64,000 nt of DNA from Polaribacter sargassicola (GTDB taxonomy: Bacteria > Bacteroidota > Bacteroidia > Flavobacteriales > Flavobacteriaceae). The stretch is from contig NZ_JAHDAU010000005.1 of NCBI RefSeq assembly GCF_021991835.1, forward strand, positions 62,001-126,000. The letters run 5' to 3'. Shown here in pieces: positions 54,357-63,376 of the stretch. The first letter of the stretch is position 1, and each line of letters starts with the position of its first letter. Made by a program: the position numbers and the translations under genes. The notes below the pieces were generated by a model, which had not been told where the DNA came from, ran no database searches, and saw only the letters and a program-made list of their open reading frames with translations.

Positions 54357-56777
54357 ATGAAAAAAATACTACTTGCCTTATTTATTATAACCGTTTCTAT
54401 GGATGGTTTTTCACAGTTTTTTACAGAAAAAACAGGTAATAAATTACAAAAAGGAATTACCAAATACGAAGGTTATTTTACTTTTTATTATGATGACAAT
54501 TCTGATAAATTATTTTTAGAAATTGATGATTTAGAAACAGAATTCCTATACGTAAGATCGCTTTCTGAAGGAGTAGGCTCTAATGATATTGGTTTAGATA
54601 GAGGACAGCTAGGTGGTGGCGTTGTTGTATCTTTAAAAAAAGCAGGTAACAAATTATTGTTAATTCAGCCAAATTTAAATTATAGAGCAATTACAGATAA
54701 TAAAGAAGAAAAGCAATCTGTAAAAGAAGCTTTTGCAAAATCGGTTTTGCATGGTTTTAAAATTAAAGAAACTAAAAAAGGTAAGTATTTAGTAGATGCA
54801 ACTGATTTTTTTATGAGAGATGCGCATGGAGTTGCTGCAAAATTAGCTAGAAATAAACAAGGTAGTTATAGTTTAGATAAGAGTAAATCTGCTTTTAATT
54901 TAGAAAGAACAAAAGCATTTCCTAAAAATGTAGAATTTGATGTTTTATTAACTTTTAAAGGATCTGCAAAAGGTTCTTACATAAGAAGTGTAACGCCTAA
55001 TTCTAGTTTAGTAACTGTACATCAACATCATTCTTTTGTAGAATTACCAGATGATAATTACAAACCAAGAAAATTCGACCCTCGTTCTGGTGGTTTTTCA
55101 ATGTCTTATTTAGATTATGCAACACCAGTAAATGAATCTATAAAAAAACAATTTATTCGTCGTCATCGATTAGAAAAGAAAAATCCTGACGCAGCAATAT
55201 CAGAAGCAAAAGAACCAATTATTTATTATTTAGATAGAGGTACACCAGAACCAGTTAGATCTGCATTGTTAGAAGGTGGTCGTTGGTGGAATCAAGCTTT
55301 TGAGGCTATTGGTTATAAAGATGCTTTTCAAATGAAAATGTTACCAGAAGGTGCAGATCCGTTAGATGTGCGTTACAATATGGTACAATGGGTACACAGA
55401 TCTACACGTGGTTGGAGCTATGGTTCTAGTATTTCAGACCCAAGAACTGGCGAAATTATTAAAGGCCATGTTAGTTTAGGAAGTTTAAGAATTCGTCAAG
55501 ATTTTTTAATTGCACAAGCATTGCAAGCACCTTATGCAAATAATAATACAGATGATGATTTTGCTTTGCAAATGGCAGTTGCAAGAATTAGACAATTATC
55601 TGCTCATGAAATAGGACATACTTTAGGTTTTGCTCATAATTTTGCTGCAAGTACAAATGGTAGAGCATCGGTAATGGATTATCCTCATCCAAAATTTACT
55701 TTAAAAAACGGTAAAATAGATTTTTCGAATGCTTATGATGATAAAATTGGAGATTGGGATAAAATAACGGTTTCTTACTTTTATCAAGATTTTAAATCGG
55801 ATGAAGAAAATCAATTAAATAAAATTTTAGAAGATGCCGCAGTAAAGGGATTTAAATATTTGTCAGATTCAGACGCTAGACCACAAGGAAGTGCAAGCGC
55901 ATCTGCACATTTATGGGATAACGGAGACAATATTTATAAAGAATTATATAATTTATTAGAGATAAGAAAAACGGCTATTGGTAATTTTTCTACAGATAAT
56001 ATTAAAACAAATCAACCATATTCTGTTTTAGAAGATGTTTTTGTTCCTTTATATTTTTTACATAGATTTCAAACAGAAGCAACAGTAAAAATAATTGGTG
56101 GTTTAGAATATAGTTATGCTGTAAAAGGAGGTAAAGAAACAATTGTAGAAAGAGTTTCTGGTACAGAAGAAAGAAATGCTTTGCAAGCAATATTAAAAAC
56201 AATTGCTGTAGATGAAATTGCCATTCCTAAAGAAAAATTGGCTTTGTTTCCGCCAAGGGCGATAGGATTTAACAGAACTAGAGAGTCTTTTAAAAGTGAT
56301 TTAGGTGTAGAGTTTGATGCTTTTGGAGCAGTAGAAACTGCAAGTGAAATGACGTTGAGTTTATTATTAAATCCGCAAAGAGCATCAAGATTAATTGCAC
56401 ATAAAAGTTTAGATAAAAAACAACTAGGTTTAGATGAGTTAATTGATGAATTAGTTGCAAAAACAATTAGTAAATCACACAAAAACACATACTATCAAGA
56501 GCTACAGAATGTAATTAATACAAAAGTTTTAGAAAACTTATTTTATTTAGCTTCATATCAAAATCAATACAAACAAGTAAATGCAATTGTGTTGTTTAAG
56601 TTAGATGAAATAAAATCGATCATTCAAAATAAAAAATCATCAGGTATTCAAAAAATTTATGATGCTTCAATGATTAAAATGATTGAAGGTTTTATTAAAA
56701 ATCCAACAAAGTTTCAAAAGTCTGATGCACCAACAATCCCTGATGGTTCTCCGATAGGAAATGATTATCAGTATTAA
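54357..56777 (+). CDS. Zinc-dependent metalloprotease (DUF5117/DUF5118 family)
   Basis: The 806-residue protein has a signal peptide ending DGFSQ, so it acts in the periplasm or at the cell surface. N-terminal DUF5118/DUF5117 regions precede a metzincin-like zinc site HEIGHTLGFAHNF near residues 416-428, HExxHxxGxxH in form, with VMDYPHP as a possible Met-turn downstream. Family members are probably peptidases, although targets are unknown. There is no T9SS C-terminal sorting domain evident. The stop shares a base with the start of the next gene, so both are coupled. Confidence 0.87.
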   Translation: MKKILLALFIITVSMDGFSQFFTEKTGNKLQKGITKYEGYFTFYYDDNSDKLFLEIDDLETEFLYVRSLSEGVGSNDIGLDRGQLGGGVVVSLKKAGNKLLLIQPNLNYRAITDNKEEKQSVKEAFAKSVLHGFKIKETKKGKYLVDATDFFMRDAHGVAAKLARNKQGSYSLDKSKSAFNLERTKAFPKNVEFDVLLTFKGSAKGSYIRSVTPNSSLVTVHQHHSFVELPDDNYKPRKFDPRSGGFSMSYLDYATPVNESIKKQFIRRHRLEKKNPDAAISEAKEPIIYYLDRGTPEPVRSALLEGGRWWNQAFEAIGYKDAFQMKMLPEGADPLDVRYNMVQWVHRSTRGWSYGSSISDPRTGEIIKGHVSLGSLRIRQDFLIAQALQAPYANNNTDDDFALQMAVARIRQLSAHEIGHTLGFAHNFAASTNGRASVMDYPHPKFTLKNGKIDFSNAYDDKIGDWDKITVSYFYQDFKSDEENQLNKILEDAAVKGFKYLSDSDARPQGSASASAHLWDNGDNIYKELYNLLEIRKTAIGNFSTDNIKTNQPYSVLEDVFVPLYFLHRFQTEATVKIIGGLEYSYAVKGGKETIVERVSGTEERNALQAILKTIAVDEIAIPKEKLALFPPRAIGFNRTRESFKSDLGVEFDAFGAVETASEMTLSLLLNPQRASRLIAHKSLDKKQLGLDELIDELVAKTISKSHKNTYYQELQNVINTKVLENLFYLASYQNQYKQVNAIVLFKLDEIKSIIQNKKSSGIQKIYDASMIKMIEGFIKNPTKFQKSDAPTIPDGSPIGNDYQY

Positions 56778-57310
56778 TGATAAAAAAAATAATTATAACT
56801 GGTACAACTTGTACGGGAAAAACAACTTTAGGTAAGAAATTATCTAAAGAATTTTTCTTACAACAAATCGATTTAGATGATATTCATTTTTTGCCTAATT
56901 GGGTAGAAAAAGAGAAAACTCTTTTTGTAAAAGAAGTAAGTGAAGAGTTGAATAAGTATAAAGAATGGATTGTGTCTGGGAGTTATCAATCTTTATTAAA
57001 AGATACACTTTGGCAAGAAGCTAATATAATTATTTGGTTAGATTATCCTTTAAATTTAATTCTTAGAAGATACTTTATAAGGACTTACAAAAGGATTGTT
57101 TTAAAAGAAAAATGTTGTGGAGAAAATTATGAGACTTTAAGCAAAACTTTTTCAAAAGAGAGTTTATTTCTATGGATTTTTAAAACTTATTGGAAAAGAA
57201 AGAAAAGAATGCATCACTGGAAAGAAAACTTATTTCCTCATAAAAAATGGGTTGTTTTAAATAATCCAAGAGATGAAAAAATGTTAAAGAGTTTATTGTC
57301 TGTAGAATAA
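56777..57310 (+). CDS. P-loop nucleotide kinase-like protein (FlaR/topology-modulation-like)
   Basis: The 177-residue cytosolic protein has Walker A GTTCTGKTT (residues 9-17) and the adenylate kinase-like stretch QIDLDDIHFLPNW, WIVSGSYQSLL and IIWLDYPLNLILRRY, typical of the AAA-like 'DNA topology modulation protein' FlaR family. The substrate is unknown; the name is historical. It is translationally coupled (TAATG) to the metalloprotease, an odd partner for a cytosolic kinase. The last residues are lysine-rich with no extra domain. Confidence 0.78.
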   Translation: MIKKIIITGTTCTGKTTLGKKLSKEFFLQQIDLDDIHFLPNWVEKEKTLFVKEVSEELNKYKEWIVSGSYQSLLKDTLWQEANIIIWLDYPLNLILRRYFIRTYKRIVLKEKCCGENYETLSKTFSKESLFLWIFKTYWKRKKRMHHWKENLFPHKKWVVLNNPRDEKMLKSLLSVE

Positions 57311-57368
57311 ATTTTCTCAGAATTAGTAAAATTAAGAAACGAGTTTTATAGTTAAAGATAAAAAATAA

Positions 57369-58388
57369 ATGATCATAGATTTAATTTCTGATACTGTTAC
57401 CAAGCCAACAAAAGAAATGTTAGCGGCAATGATAAATGCTAAAGTTGGTGATGATGTTTTTAAAATGGATGCCACAACAATAGAGTTGCAAGAAAAAGCA
57501 GCAAAACTATTTGGTATGGAAGATGCTTTATTTTTCCCTTCTGGTACCATGGCAAACCAAACAGCAATAAAATTACACACCCAACCTGGTGATAAGTTGT
57601 TTTGTGATAAATATGCACACGTTTATAATTACGAAGGAGGAGGAGCAGCCTTTAACTCTGGCGTTACTTGTAAATTAATAGATGGAGAAAGAGGGATGTT
57701 TACTGCCGAACAATTAGAAGAAGCTATTGCTGGCGGATTTGATATTCACACGCCTTTTGCAAGTTTAGTTTGTATAGAAAATACAGCAAATAAAGGAGGT
57801 GGTGCTTGTTGGGATTTTACTGAGTTAGAAAAATTACAAAAAGTTTCAAAACAAAATAATTTAGCTTTTCATTTAGATGGTGCACGTTTGTTTAATGCAT
57901 TAGTTGCTAAAAATGAAACACCAAAGCAATACGGAAAACTTTTTGATACAATTTCTATTTGTTTATCAAAAGGATTAGGAGCGCCAATTGGTTCTATTTT
58001 ATTAGGTTCTAAAGAGCATATTGCAAAAGCATTACGAATTAGAAAATTATTAGGTGGTGCAATGCGTCAAGTTGGTTATTTAGCAGCAGCAGGTATTTAT
58101 GCACTAGATAATCATGTACAAAGATTGGCAGAAGATCATCAAAAAGCAAAAGAAATAGGTAAAGTTTTAGAATCTGTTTCTTATGTTACAAAAGTAGAAC
58201 CAATAGAAACTAATATTGTTATTTTTTATGTTGATGAAAAAATAGGTGCTAACAATTTTATAACAAAAATGAAAGAAAAAAATATTCTATTAACTCCTAT
58301 GGGAGAAGGTAGAATTAGAATTGTAACTCATTTAGATTATACAGATAAAATGCATGAAATCTTAATAAAAGAATTGCAAAGTTTTTAG
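57369..58388 (+). CDS. ltaE: Low-specificity L-threonine aldolase
   Basis: The 339-residue PLP enzyme cleaves threonine or allo-threonine to glycine and acetaldehyde. The start matches the family (IIDLISDTVTKPTKEML), GDDVFKMDATTIELQ and FFPSGTMANQTA follow, HLDGARLFNA near residue 170 binds PLP, and the Schiff-base lysine is in LSKGLGAPIGS near residue 200. The gene stands apart from the coupled pair upstream (58 nt) and its end overlaps the opposing barrel gene by 4 nt. Confidence 0.93.
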   Translation: MIIDLISDTVTKPTKEMLAAMINAKVGDDVFKMDATTIELQEKAAKLFGMEDALFFPSGTMANQTAIKLHTQPGDKLFCDKYAHVYNYEGGGAAFNSGVTCKLIDGERGMFTAEQLEEAIAGGFDIHTPFASLVCIENTANKGGGACWDFTELEKLQKVSKQNNLAFHLDGARLFNALVAKNETPKQYGKLFDTISICLSKGLGAPIGSILLGSKEHIAKALRIRKLLGGAMRQVGYLAAAGIYALDNHVQRLAEDHQKAKEIGKVLESVSYVTKVEPIETNIVIFYVDEKIGANNFITKMKEKNILLTPMGEGRIRIVTHLDYTDKMHEILIKELQSF

Positions 58389-58870
58389 AAATAAAAACGA
58401 ACTATAGGAGAAAATGGTGATGCATAAATACTTTTATTATCATCATATAAAACATCATATCTAAAACCTACAGCAAAATTACCTTTGTTGTAGGCAGCTC
58501 CTAAATACAAGGCAGGAAAACTTCTGCTTTCAGATCCAAAATTATTAGTTTGTTTGGCAAAAGATTGTTCAAATTCTCCAGAAAGTTGAATTTCTACTTT
58601 AGGAATTTGGTATAAAGAAATAATGCTAGCACCATAAACATTGGTTTTAGAATCATTTATTTTACTATAAATGTAAGTTACACCAGTACCTAAAGAAAGA
58701 CCATTATCAAAATCATAAATTGCACTTGGCGAAATACCAATAGTAGTTTCTGATCCAAATGCCATGGTAAAACCTCCACCAAACCTTACATCTTTCCAAA
58801 ATTCAGAAGATTGTTGAGAGAATAAAGAAACAGAAAAAAATATAAATATTAAAAAGCTATTTTTTTTCAT
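58385..58870 (-). CDS. Small outer membrane beta-barrel protein (OmpW/Ail-like fold)
   Basis: The 161-residue protein has a signal peptide ending SVSLFSQ and about eight amphipathic strands with aromatic residues, ending SPIVRFYF, a typical C-terminal barrel strand terminating in phenylalanine. The mid-part (GGGFTMAFGSETTIGISPSA) resembles proteins annotated as outer membrane beta-barrel in Bacteroidota. Function unknown. It is the last gene of the sigma factor operon, with 5 nt between it and the membrane protein gene, suggesting an envelope-stress link. Confidence 0.8.
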   Translation of the reverse strand: MKKNSFLIFIFFSVSLFSQQSSEFWKDVRFGGGFTMAFGSETTIGISPSAIYDFDNGLSLGTGVTYIYSKINDSKTNVYGASIISLYQIPKVEIQLSGEFEQSFAKQTNNFGSESRSFPALYLGAAYNKGNFAVGFRYDVLYDDNKSIYASPFSPIVRFYF

Positions 58871-58875
58871 AAATA

Positions 58876-59493
58876 TTAAGAATTAATGCTGTCTAATTTA
58901 GCCAATTCTATATGGTTTTTGTATAGTTTTTTTAATAAAATACCATATAATAATTGATAAAATAGCCATAAAACACCTAAAAAAACAAGAGTTATTACAA
59001 ATGTTAAAAGAATGATTAATAGTATTTGTTTAATGTTTAAATCTTCAAAATTAAAATTAATTTCTGCAATCATAACAGTAAACATTAATAAGGCCATATA
59101 TCCTAAATTAAACAATACATAATTACGTACAGTTTTTCTGGTTTTTACAATTTTTTTCATCAACTTTTTAGTTGAATCAACTGTAGAAATACTTTTATAG
59201 TTGATATAAAACATCCCTAGAAAATAAAATAGTATAATGTAAGCCAATATTTGTGTACAATATACAAAATTCATTAATCCTAATTTTTCATATTCTGCAT
59301 AAGCAGAATCCATATCAAAAACAAAATATAGAGAATTTAATAAAACAAACTCTAATATACCAATGATAAAAATCCATTTTACAATAGATGATGATCTTGA
59401 TTTTGCCATTTTATAAATCTCTACTGCAGAAAACTTGTTGTTTTCTTCAGGTTGATTCTCCCAGGCTTTTTTATAATTTTCTAATAAATCCAT
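58876..59493 (-). CDS. Membrane protein downstream of an ECF sigma factor (putative anti-sigma-like)
   Basis: I do not recognise a named family. The 205-residue protein has a cytosolic N-terminal region (LLENYKKAWENQP, NKFSAVEIYKMAKSRSSSIVKW) followed by about four membrane helices. Its start is 3 nt from the end of the sigma factor gene. Such genes in Bacteroidota are often anti-sigma-like regulators or part of the regulon, but no recognisable zinc-type or FecR-type anti-sigma motif is present. The anti-sigma function is an inference from position. Confidence 0.65.
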   Translation of the reverse strand: MDLLENYKKAWENQPEENNKFSAVEIYKMAKSRSSSIVKWIFIIGILEFVLLNSLYFVFDMDSAYAEYEKLGLMNFVYCTQILAYIILFYFLGMFYINYKSISTVDSTKKLMKKIVKTRKTVRNYVLFNLGYMALLMFTVMIAEINFNFEDLNIKQILLIILLTFVITLVFLGVLWLFYQLLYGILLKKLYKNHIELAKLDSINS

Positions 59494-59496
59494 AAG

Positions 59497-59991
59497 TTAT
59501 GGGTTTAAAATATTCTTTAACTTTTCTTTTGCTCTATTCATTTTAACTCTTGCATTAACAGAAGATATTCCTAATGTTTCAGAAATTTCTTTATAAGGTT
59601 TATCTTCTAAATACAAGAAAATAAGAGCTTTGTCAATGTCATTTAATTTATGAATCGCTTTGTACAAGGCTTTTAATTGAATTTCTTCAGTATCGTCATA
59701 GTCAGTAGATTTAATTTTGTACGCAAAATCACTAATATCTTGGGTTTTAACTGTTCTTGTCGATTTTCTGTATAAAGAAATTGCTGTATTTAAAGCCACT
59801 CTATACATCCAGGTACTAAATTTTGCATCGCCTCTAAACTTTGGATAATTTTTCCAGAGTTGGATGGTAATTTCCTGAAACAAATCATTATGATCACTCT
59901 GGTTTGTAGTATATACTCTACAAATTTTATGAGCTATATTTTGATTTGTTTCAAAGTCTAATAAAAATTTAGTCTCTAAATCTTTTTGCAC
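59497..59991 (-). CDS. ECF RNA polymerase sigma factor
   Basis: The 164-residue protein has sigma region 2 (DLFQEITIQLWKNYPKFRGDAKFSTWMYRVALNTA in adjacent stretches) and region 4 (LEDKPYKEISETLGISSVNARVKMNRAKEKLK) with a helix-turn-helix. The start is GTG, directly after an in-frame stop. Promoter specificity unknown. The gene is followed by a membrane protein and a barrel, and it is divergent from the CarH-like regulator with 119 nt between. Whether these neighbours share control is unclear. Confidence 0.93.
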   Translation of the reverse strand: MQKDLETKFLLDFETNQNIAHKICRVYTTNQSDHNDLFQEITIQLWKNYPKFRGDAKFSTWMYRVALNTAISLYRKSTRTVKTQDISDFAYKIKSTDYDDTEEIQLKALYKAIHKLNDIDKALIFLYLEDKPYKEISETLGISSVNARVKMNRAKEKLKNILNP

Positions 59992-60081
59992 TTAGTTAGT
60001 TTGGTTGGTTACTTATTAGTTGTTTAAAAGTATAAAATGTTACAAATTTTTTTAAAAAATAATTAATTATATATTTTTTCA

Positions 60082-60118
60082 TAAATTTGTTCAATAAAAA
60101 ATAAAATAAATTGAACAA
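60082..60118 (+). promoter_or_regulatory. carH-like gene promoter and overlapping inverted repeat
   Basis: TAAATTTG (60082-60089) is a -7 match. An inverted repeat TTGTTCAAT (60087-60095) and ATTGAACAA (60110-60118), 14 nt apart, spans from the -7 element into the TTG start codon at 60111. It looks like an autoregulatory operator. A similar motif TTTGTT-A-AACAAA is in front of crtI. Confidence 0.55.
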
Positions 60119-61004
60119 TATTAAGCGAGATTTTACTATCAAAGACCTAGAAAATATTTCTGGTATTAAAGCTCATACAATACGTATCTGGGAAAAAAGA
60201 TACAATTTATTACATCCAAAAAGAACAGACACAAATATCCGTTTTTATTCTAATGATAATTTACAAAAATTATTAAATATTGTTTTATTAAATAACAACA
60301 ATTTTAAAATATCTAAGATTGCTAAAATGACAGATGAAGAGTTGTTGTTGCAATCTAGAGAAGTTGCATTTAGTACAGCTATAAATGACGAAGCAATAAA
60401 CTCTTTTAAACTATGCATGTTTCAGTTTGATAAAGTTTTATTTAATAATACATACAACAAGCTTTTACATAAAAAAACTTTTAGAGAAATCTTTAAAGAT
60501 GTTTTTATGCCTTTTTTAAATCATATTGGTTTATTGTGGCAAACAGACACATTGTTGCCGGCTCACGAACATTTTATATCTAATTTAATTGCTCAAAAAA
60601 TTCAAATTAATACAGAAAAATTAGAATATAATATTGCTAGTACAAATAAAACTTATGTGTTGTTTTTACCAGAAAATGAAATACATGAGCTAGGTTTATT
60701 ATATTTAAATTACGAATTAGTTTTAAGAGGCCATCATACAATTTATTTAGGACAAAGTTTACCACTAAATAATTTAGATTATTTTTTTAAAAATACTAGA
60801 GATATTTGCTTTATAACTTCTATGACAGTAATGCCGTATGATGATAAAGTTAAAGAATATTTTAATGAAATTGAGTCTGTATTAGAAGGTACAAATCATC
60901 AACTAATAGCATTAGGAAGAAAAACGCAATTAATAAATGAAGATAATTTTAAATCAAAAATATCCCTTTATAATTCTGTTTCAGATTTGTTAAAAGAGTT
61001 ATAA
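60111..61004 (+). CDS. carH: CarH-like MerR-family cobalamin-dependent transcriptional regulator
   Basis: The 297-residue protein (TTG start) has a MerR-type helix-turn-helix at about residues 8-75 (FTIKDLENISGIKAHTIRIWEKRYN) and a C-terminal cobalamin-binding half. Both photoreceptor signatures occur: W143-x9-E153-H154 of the helical bundle and E190-x-H192-xx-G195 of the B12-binding Rossmann domain. In CarH such proteins bind adenosylcobalamin in the dark, form tetramers and repress carotenoid genes until light disrupts them. It lies 60 nt before crtI in the same direction. A light role here is inferred from motif and context. Confidence 0.88.
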   Translation: MNNIKRDFTIKDLENISGIKAHTIRIWEKRYNLLHPKRTDTNIRFYSNDNLQKLLNIVLLNNNNFKISKIAKMTDEELLLQSREVAFSTAINDEAINSFKLCMFQFDKVLFNNTYNKLLHKKTFREIFKDVFMPFLNHIGLLWQTDTLLPAHEHFISNLIAQKIQINTEKLEYNIASTNKTYVLFLPENEIHELGLLYLNYELVLRGHHTIYLGQSLPLNNLDYFFKNTRDICFITSMTVMPYDDKVKEYFNEIESVLEGTNHQLIALGRKTQLINEDNFKSKISLYNSVSDLLKEL

Positions 61005-61040
61005 TATTTTTTATTTTATTCTTTTTGTTTATTAATTTTA

Positions 61041-61057
61041 TATATTTGTTAAACAAA
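61041..61057 (+). promoter_or_regulatory. crtI promoter -7 box with overlapping palindrome
   Basis: TATATTTG (61041-61048) fits TAnnTTTG and overlaps the 13-nt palindrome TTTGTT-A-AACAAA (61045-61057), a plausible repressor operator. The -33 TTTG at 19 nt is missing. The crtI ATG is 16 nt past the -7 element. Confidence 0.55.
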
Positions 61058-61064
61058 ATAAAAT

Positions 61065-62528
61065 ATGAATAAAAAAATATACATTATAGGATCTGGTTTT
61101 TCTGCACTGGCAGCTTCTTGTTATTTGGCAAAAGATGGTTTTAAGGTAACTGTTTTAGAAAAAAATGAAACTTTAGGAGGAAGAGCAAGACAATTTAAAA
61201 AAGATGGATTTACTTTTGATATTGGTCCGTCTTGGTATTGGATGCCTGATGTGTTTGAACGTTTTTTTGCAGATTTTGATAAAAAGCCATCAGATTATTA
61301 CACGCTAGATAAATTAAACCCAGGTTACGAAGTATATTTTGGAGAAAAAGATTCACTAAAAATATCAAGTCAATTAGAAGAAATTTATCAACTTTTTGAA
61401 AAAACAGAAAAAGGTAGTGCAAAACATTTAAAAACATTTTTAGATTCTGCCAAAGCAAATTACGATACTGCAATTAAAGATTTAGTATATCAACCAGGAG
61501 TTTCTCCTTTAGAGTTAGTTAATACTACCACAATAGCAAGAGTATCTCAGTTTTTTTCAACCATTAAAAATCAGGTAAGAAAAAATATAAAGAATTCTAA
61601 ATTAATTCAAATTTTAGAATTTCCTGTATTATTTTTAGGAGCAAAACCAAGTAATACGCCAGCTTTTTATAATTTTATGAATTATGCCGATTTCGGTTTA
61701 GGTACTTGGCATCCTAGAGGCGGAATGTATAAAGTTATTGAAGGAATGATTTCTTTAGCAGAAAGTTTAGGAGTACATTTTGAAACCAATGCCAATGTTG
61801 AAAAAATTATTACCGATAACTCAAAAAAAGTTACAGGTTTATTGGTAAATGGTAAAGAAATTAAAACGGATTTAGTTTTAAGTGGCGCAGATTATCATCA
61901 TACAGAAACCTTATTAGATGAAGAAGTAAAACAATATTCAGAAAAATATTGGGATAAAAAGACTTTTGCTCCATCATCATTATTATTTTATGTTGGTTTT
62001 GATAAGAAAATAGAAAATGTAAGTCATCATACTTTATTTTTCGATTCAGATTTTGAATTGCATGCAAAAGAAATTTATGACAATCCTAAATGGCCAACAG
62101 ATCCTTTGTTTTATGCAAATTTTACTTCTATAACAGATAGAACATCTGCTCCAGAAGGTAAAGAAGCTGGTTTTTTCTTAATTCCGTTAGCACCAGGAAT
62201 AGAAGATACAGAAGAACTTAGAGAAGCTTATTTTCATAAAATTTTAGATAGATTTGAGAAATTAACAAACCAAGAGGTTAAAAAATACGTATTATTTAGT
62301 AAGTCCTTTTGTGTAAACGATTTTAAGAGCGAATACAACTCTTATAAAGGAAATGCTTACGGAATGGCAAATACACTTTTACAAACTGCTTTTTTAAGAC
62401 CAAAAATAAAAAGTAGTAAAGTAAAAAATTTGTATTTTACAGGACAGTTAACTGTTCCAGGACCTGGAGTTCCGCCAGCATTAATTTCAGGAAAATTAGC
62501 ATCAGAATTAATCATTAAAAATCAGTAA
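61065..62528 (+). CDS. crtI: Phytoene desaturase
   Basis: The 487-residue FAD enzyme introduces double bonds into phytoene to give lycopene or neurosporene. The dinucleotide-binding motif is IIGSGFSALAASCYLAKDG with GGRARQFKKDG and GPSWYWMPD following, and the C-terminal signature YFTGQLTVPGPGVPPALISGK is divided over the last 30 residues, as in CrtI. It opens a rightward crt operon with crtB (4 nt gap), crtZ and a lycopene cyclase. The putative operator lies just before it. Confidence 0.95.
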   Translation: MNKKIYIIGSGFSALAASCYLAKDGFKVTVLEKNETLGGRARQFKKDGFTFDIGPSWYWMPDVFERFFADFDKKPSDYYTLDKLNPGYEVYFGEKDSLKISSQLEEIYQLFEKTEKGSAKHLKTFLDSAKANYDTAIKDLVYQPGVSPLELVNTTTIARVSQFFSTIKNQVRKNIKNSKLIQILEFPVLFLGAKPSNTPAFYNFMNYADFGLGTWHPRGGMYKVIEGMISLAESLGVHFETNANVEKIITDNSKKVTGLLVNGKEIKTDLVLSGADYHHTETLLDEEVKQYSEKYWDKKTFAPSSLLFYVGFDKKIENVSHHTLFFDSDFELHAKEIYDNPKWPTDPLFYANFTSITDRTSAPEGKEAGFFLIPLAPGIEDTEELREAYFHKILDRFEKLTNQEVKKYVLFSKSFCVNDFKSEYNSYKGNAYGMANTLLQTAFLRPKIKSSKVKNLYFTGQLTVPGPGVPPALISGKLASELIIKNQ

Positions 62529-62532
62529 TGGT

Positions 62533-63375
62533 ATGAAAGAATTATTTGATAGTGTTTCTAATGATTGTAGCAAATTAGTTACAAAAAAATACAGTACTTC
62601 TTTTTCTTTGGCAGTTAACATGTTATCACCAAAGATTAGAAAAGACATTTATAATATTTATGGTTTTGTTCGCTTTGCGGATGAAATTGTAGATAGTTTT
62701 CATGATTATGATAAAGAAGTATTGATGCAGCATTTTGAGAGAGATTATTATATTTCTAAAGAAAATGGTATCAGTTTAAATCCTATATTAAATTCTTTTC
62801 AGCAAACTGTAAAAACTTATAAAATTCCTGATGATATGGTACAAGCTTTCTTAAAAAGTATGAAAGCAGATTTGTACAAAGCAGAGTATAAAACCAAAGC
62901 AGAGTATGATGCTTATATTTATGGTTCTGCTGATGTTGTTGGTTTAATGTGCTTAAAAGTTTTTGTTGATGGAGATGAAAAAAAATATAATGAACTAAAA
63001 GATGCAGCAATGCGTTTAGGTTCTGCTTTTCAAAAAGTAAACTTTTTACGTGATTTAAAAGATGATTTTGAAGTATTAAATCGTTCTTATTTTCCCAATA
63101 TAAACTTAGGAGAATTAAACGCAGAATCAAAACAGTTGATTATTGATGAAATTGAAGCCGATTTTGATTATGCATATACAAACGGAATTCTTAAATTGCC
63201 AGTAGAAGCTAAATTTGGAGTTTATATGGCTTTTAGGTATTATAGAAGATTGCTAAAAAAATTAAAAGATGTTCCTTCAGAAAAAATTATGGATACTAGA
63301 ATTCGTATTTCTGATTCTATGAAAATAAATTTATTAGCAAGAAGTTATGTAAAATATAAATTGAATATTATTTAG
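62533..63375 (+). CDS. crtB: Phytoene synthase
   Basis: The 280-residue enzyme condenses two geranylgeranyl diphosphates to phytoene. The two aspartate-rich motifs needed for Mg-diphosphate binding are visible: DEIVD at about residue 51 within YGFVRFADEIVDSF, and DLKDD at about 175 in NFLRDLKDDFEVLN. Conserved YGSADVVGLM also fits. It follows crtI closely and precedes crtZ by 1 nt, so translation is coupled. The length is normal for flavobacterial CrtB. Confidence 0.95.
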   Translation: MKELFDSVSNDCSKLVTKKYSTSFSLAVNMLSPKIRKDIYNIYGFVRFADEIVDSFHDYDKEVLMQHFERDYYISKENGISLNPILNSFQQTVKTYKIPDDMVQAFLKSMKADLYKAEYKTKAEYDAYIYGSADVVGLMCLKVFVDGDEKKYNELKDAAMRLGSAFQKVNFLRDLKDDFEVLNRSYFPNINLGELNAESKQLIIDEIEADFDYAYTNGILKLPVEAKFGVYMAFRYYRRLLKKLKDVPSEKIMDTRIRISDSMKINLLARSYVKYKLNII

Positions 63376-63376
63376 A

